Shown one piece after another: positions 62,331 through 64,000 of a stretch of 64,000 bases of DNA; position 1 is the first letter of the stretch, and each line of letters begins with the position of its first letter. The translations under genes were made by a program, and so were the position numbers. Below the pieces are notes generated by a model, which did no database searches, was not told the origin of the DNA, and saw only the letters and a list, made by a program, of their open reading frames with translations. This DNA comes from Ensifer sp. LC11. Its GTDB lineage: Bacteria > Pseudomonadota > Alphaproteobacteria > Rhizobiales > Rhizobiaceae. Location of the stretch: positions 1-64,000 of the forward strand of contig NZ_MBSO01000020.1 of NCBI RefSeq assembly GCF_001695835.1, read 5' to 3'.

Positions 62331-64000
62331 TCAGGCGGCGAGCCAGCGGCGCTCGAAGGCGAAGGTCGCAAGATCGTTGGCGCTCATCGGCCGGGCAAAC
62401 GCGTAGCCCTGCAGCCCGTGGCAACCGAGTTCCTTCAGGATATGGGCGTGCTCCAGGGTCTCGACGCCTTCGGCGATCACCTCGATGCCGAGCGACGTGC
62501 CGATATCGATGATCGATTCAACCAGGCGCTTTTCGGCAGGGGAATTAAGGATTGGCAGCACGAGCTGACGGTCGATCTTCAGCCGCCGTGGCGTCAGCTT
62601 CAAAAGGCTGACGATGGAGGCGTAGCCGGTACCGAAATCATCGATCTCGATGTCGATGCCGAGCTCCTTGATCCGGCGGATGTTCGACAGAACCGTCACG
62701 TCGCTTTCGTCGAAGGAGATCGATTCCAGCAGTTCGAACGACAGGCGACCCGCCGGGATCCGCAATTGTTCGAGACGATCGATCAGGCCCTCGTCGTGAG
62801 CCGCGCATAGGAGAGATTGACGGAGACCTTCGGGATATGGATGCCGCTCGCCTCCCAGCGGTAGATCTGGAACAGCGCCTGTTCCAGGATCGCCTGGTCG
62901 ATCGCGGCCACCACATTGATGTCTTCCGCAGTCTTGAGGAAGGTGTGTGGACCGAGCAGCCCCTTGGTCGGATGATCCCAGCGCGCCAGCGCCTCGACGC
63001 CTGTTATGTCGAGCGAGCGCGGACAGAACTGCGGCTGGAAATGCGCGATGAATTCGTTGTGTTCCAGCCCGCGAAGAATCTCGTCGGCCGTTTGCTTGGT
63101 CTTGAAGACGGCCGTTTTCAGGTCGCCGGTGAAGGTCTCGTGCCGGTTTCGCCCGCGGCGCTTGGCCTCATAGAGCGCGATATCGGCGTTGACGAGCACC
63201 TGCGACAGGTCGTCGGTCGCGTGGTTCTGGGCGGCGATGCCGATGCTGACGCCGATGCGGCATTCCTGATCCTTGTAACGGACGGGCACGCTCATCGCCT
63301 CGATAATCCGGGAGGCCAGCCGTGCGTCAAGCTCGATCCCGCCATGCTGGCGAACGATGACGAACTCGTCACCGCCGATGCGGGCGACGAAATCCCTCTC
63401 GCTTGCATTGCCGCTAAGCAGTTCGGCGGCATGGCGCAGGATCTCGTCGCCGGCGGCATGGCCGAGCGTGTCGTTGATCTGCTTGAACCGGTCGAGGTCC
63501 ATGTGGAAAATGCTGAGCTTGGCTTCCGGATCGAAATGACGGTCGCGTCCGGCCAGGACCTGGTCAAGGAAGCGGCGGTTGGGCAGGCCGGTCAGCGGAT
63601 CGTGTCGCGCGTTGAACTCCATGCGGTGGCGCGCCGCTTCAAGCTCAGCGCTGTGCGCCTCGGCAAGGCGCTTGGCTTCGAAAAGCGTTTCGCGGGTTTC
63701 GAAGTCGTTGGTCACGTCCCAGTTGACCCCGACGATTTTCCTGCGCCCGTCGGCGCCGACATAGGTGGAGCCGATCGCGCGGACGTGGCGGGCGCTGCCG
63801 TCCGGAAGGCGGATGCGGAAATCGGAATTGTAGGCCAGGCTGCTTTCGAGCGCCTCGGCAAACTCCTGTTCGGCTCGGCCGAGATCGTCCGGATGCAAGG
63901 CCTCCTTCCAGTCCTCGTAGGTCTCGCGCTTTGAGCCCAGGCGACCGTAGAGCTCCCGCATTCGATCGTCCCAAAGGAGCCTGCCGCTTTCGATATCGAG
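62331..64000 (-). pseudogene. PAS-GGDEF-EAL protein gene, frameshifted and cut by window edge
   Basis: The frame is open at the right window edge, so the 5' end is missing. From the edge: a PAS/PAC domain (WKEALHPDDLGRAEQEFAEA; DVTNDFETRETLFEAK), a GGDEF domain (RHDPLTGLPNRRFLDQVLAG; active site RIGGDEF) and an EAL domain (GVEALARWDHP; VSVNLSYARL). Then the frame stops at TGA 62783. The EAL domain resumes in another frame (LSFELLESISFDESD; IDDFGTGYAS; KIDRQL; AEGVETLEHA; LQGYAFARPM) to a stop at 62331. One missing base in the CTC/ACG junction near 62798 explains it: CTC CAC GAC GAG GGC restores the reading. It is a real mutation or a sequencing error. Confidence 0.85.

Noticed and set aside
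62331-64000. Two separate genes, PAS-GGDEF and a short EAL protein
   Set aside because: The second frame starts in the middle of the EAL domain, and one inserted base joins the two exactly; a broken single gene is the better call.

Overview
This window looks like chromosomal DNA of an Ensifer/Sinorhizobium-type alphaproteobacterium. The evidence is high GC, the initiator tRNA of rhizobial type, the aerobic (CobF-CobM) corrin pathway in the order known from the 'Pseudomonas denitrificans'/Sinorhizobium group, a Pha/Mrp antiporter with fused A and B subunits, the hppD/lrp/marR/hmgA/fah/maiA block next to a bkd branched-chain dehydrogenase operon, and dispersed rhizobial palindromic repeats. An Ensifer adhaerens-like species is my best guess. 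This rests on recalled gene order and protein similarity, not on a search.

Layout. 0-4.1 kb: tRNA-fMet, a candidate small RNA, a stand-alone acyl carrier protein with two very small proteins, and the exported DUF2950/DUF3300 pair. 4.4-11 kb: an AI-2E-type permease, a TolB/TPR membrane protein, a membrane GGDEF-EAL protein and a SAM methyltransferase. 11-16.2 kb: a TetR regulator divergent from an HlyD/RND efflux pair across a near-perfect operator. 16.3-20.7 kb: a FatBCD/Ycl-type ferric-siderophore ABC importer, its binding protein divergently encoded, and a DUF2218 protein. 20.9-21.8 kb: an AT-richer stretch with no convincing gene. 21.8-28.7 kb: a polysaccharide locus with a LuxR-type regulator, UDP-xylose synthase, UDP-sugar 4-epimerase, a membrane GT2 synthase, a DUF995 protein and a GH26-like hydrolase. 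28.8-36.2 kb: tyrosine/homogentisate catabolism (hppD, lrp, marR, hmgA, an MBL-fold protein, fah, maiA), then purU. 36.3-42.6 kb: a thiolase and the branched-chain keto-acid dehydrogenase operon. 43-47.7 kb: an FAD oxidoreductase, a short ModE and modABC. 48-56 kb: ung and cobF-cobM. 56-62 kb: the Pha/Mrp antiporter. 62.3-64 kb: a PAS-GGDEF-EAL gene broken by a one-base frameshift and cut by the window edge.

How the parts work together. hppD, hmgA, maiA and fah convert 4-hydroxyphenylpyruvate to fumarate and acetoacetate; a thiolase could take over the activated acetoacetate. E1 alpha, E1 beta, E2 and E3 lie in transcription order. The cob genes methylate and contract precorrin-2 toward hydrogenobyrinate; cobK is on the opposite strand and overlaps both neighbours. 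The polysaccharide locus resembles the S. meliloti uxs1-uxe-aps cluster, which there is driven by the AraC-like c-di-GMP receptor CuxR. Here the gene upstream is instead a LuxR-type protein with a receiver-like domain that seems to lack its phospho-acceptor, and this is the most interesting part of the window. Two families of dispersed palindromic repeats each occur twice, and one copy supplies the last two bases of the cobL stop codon.
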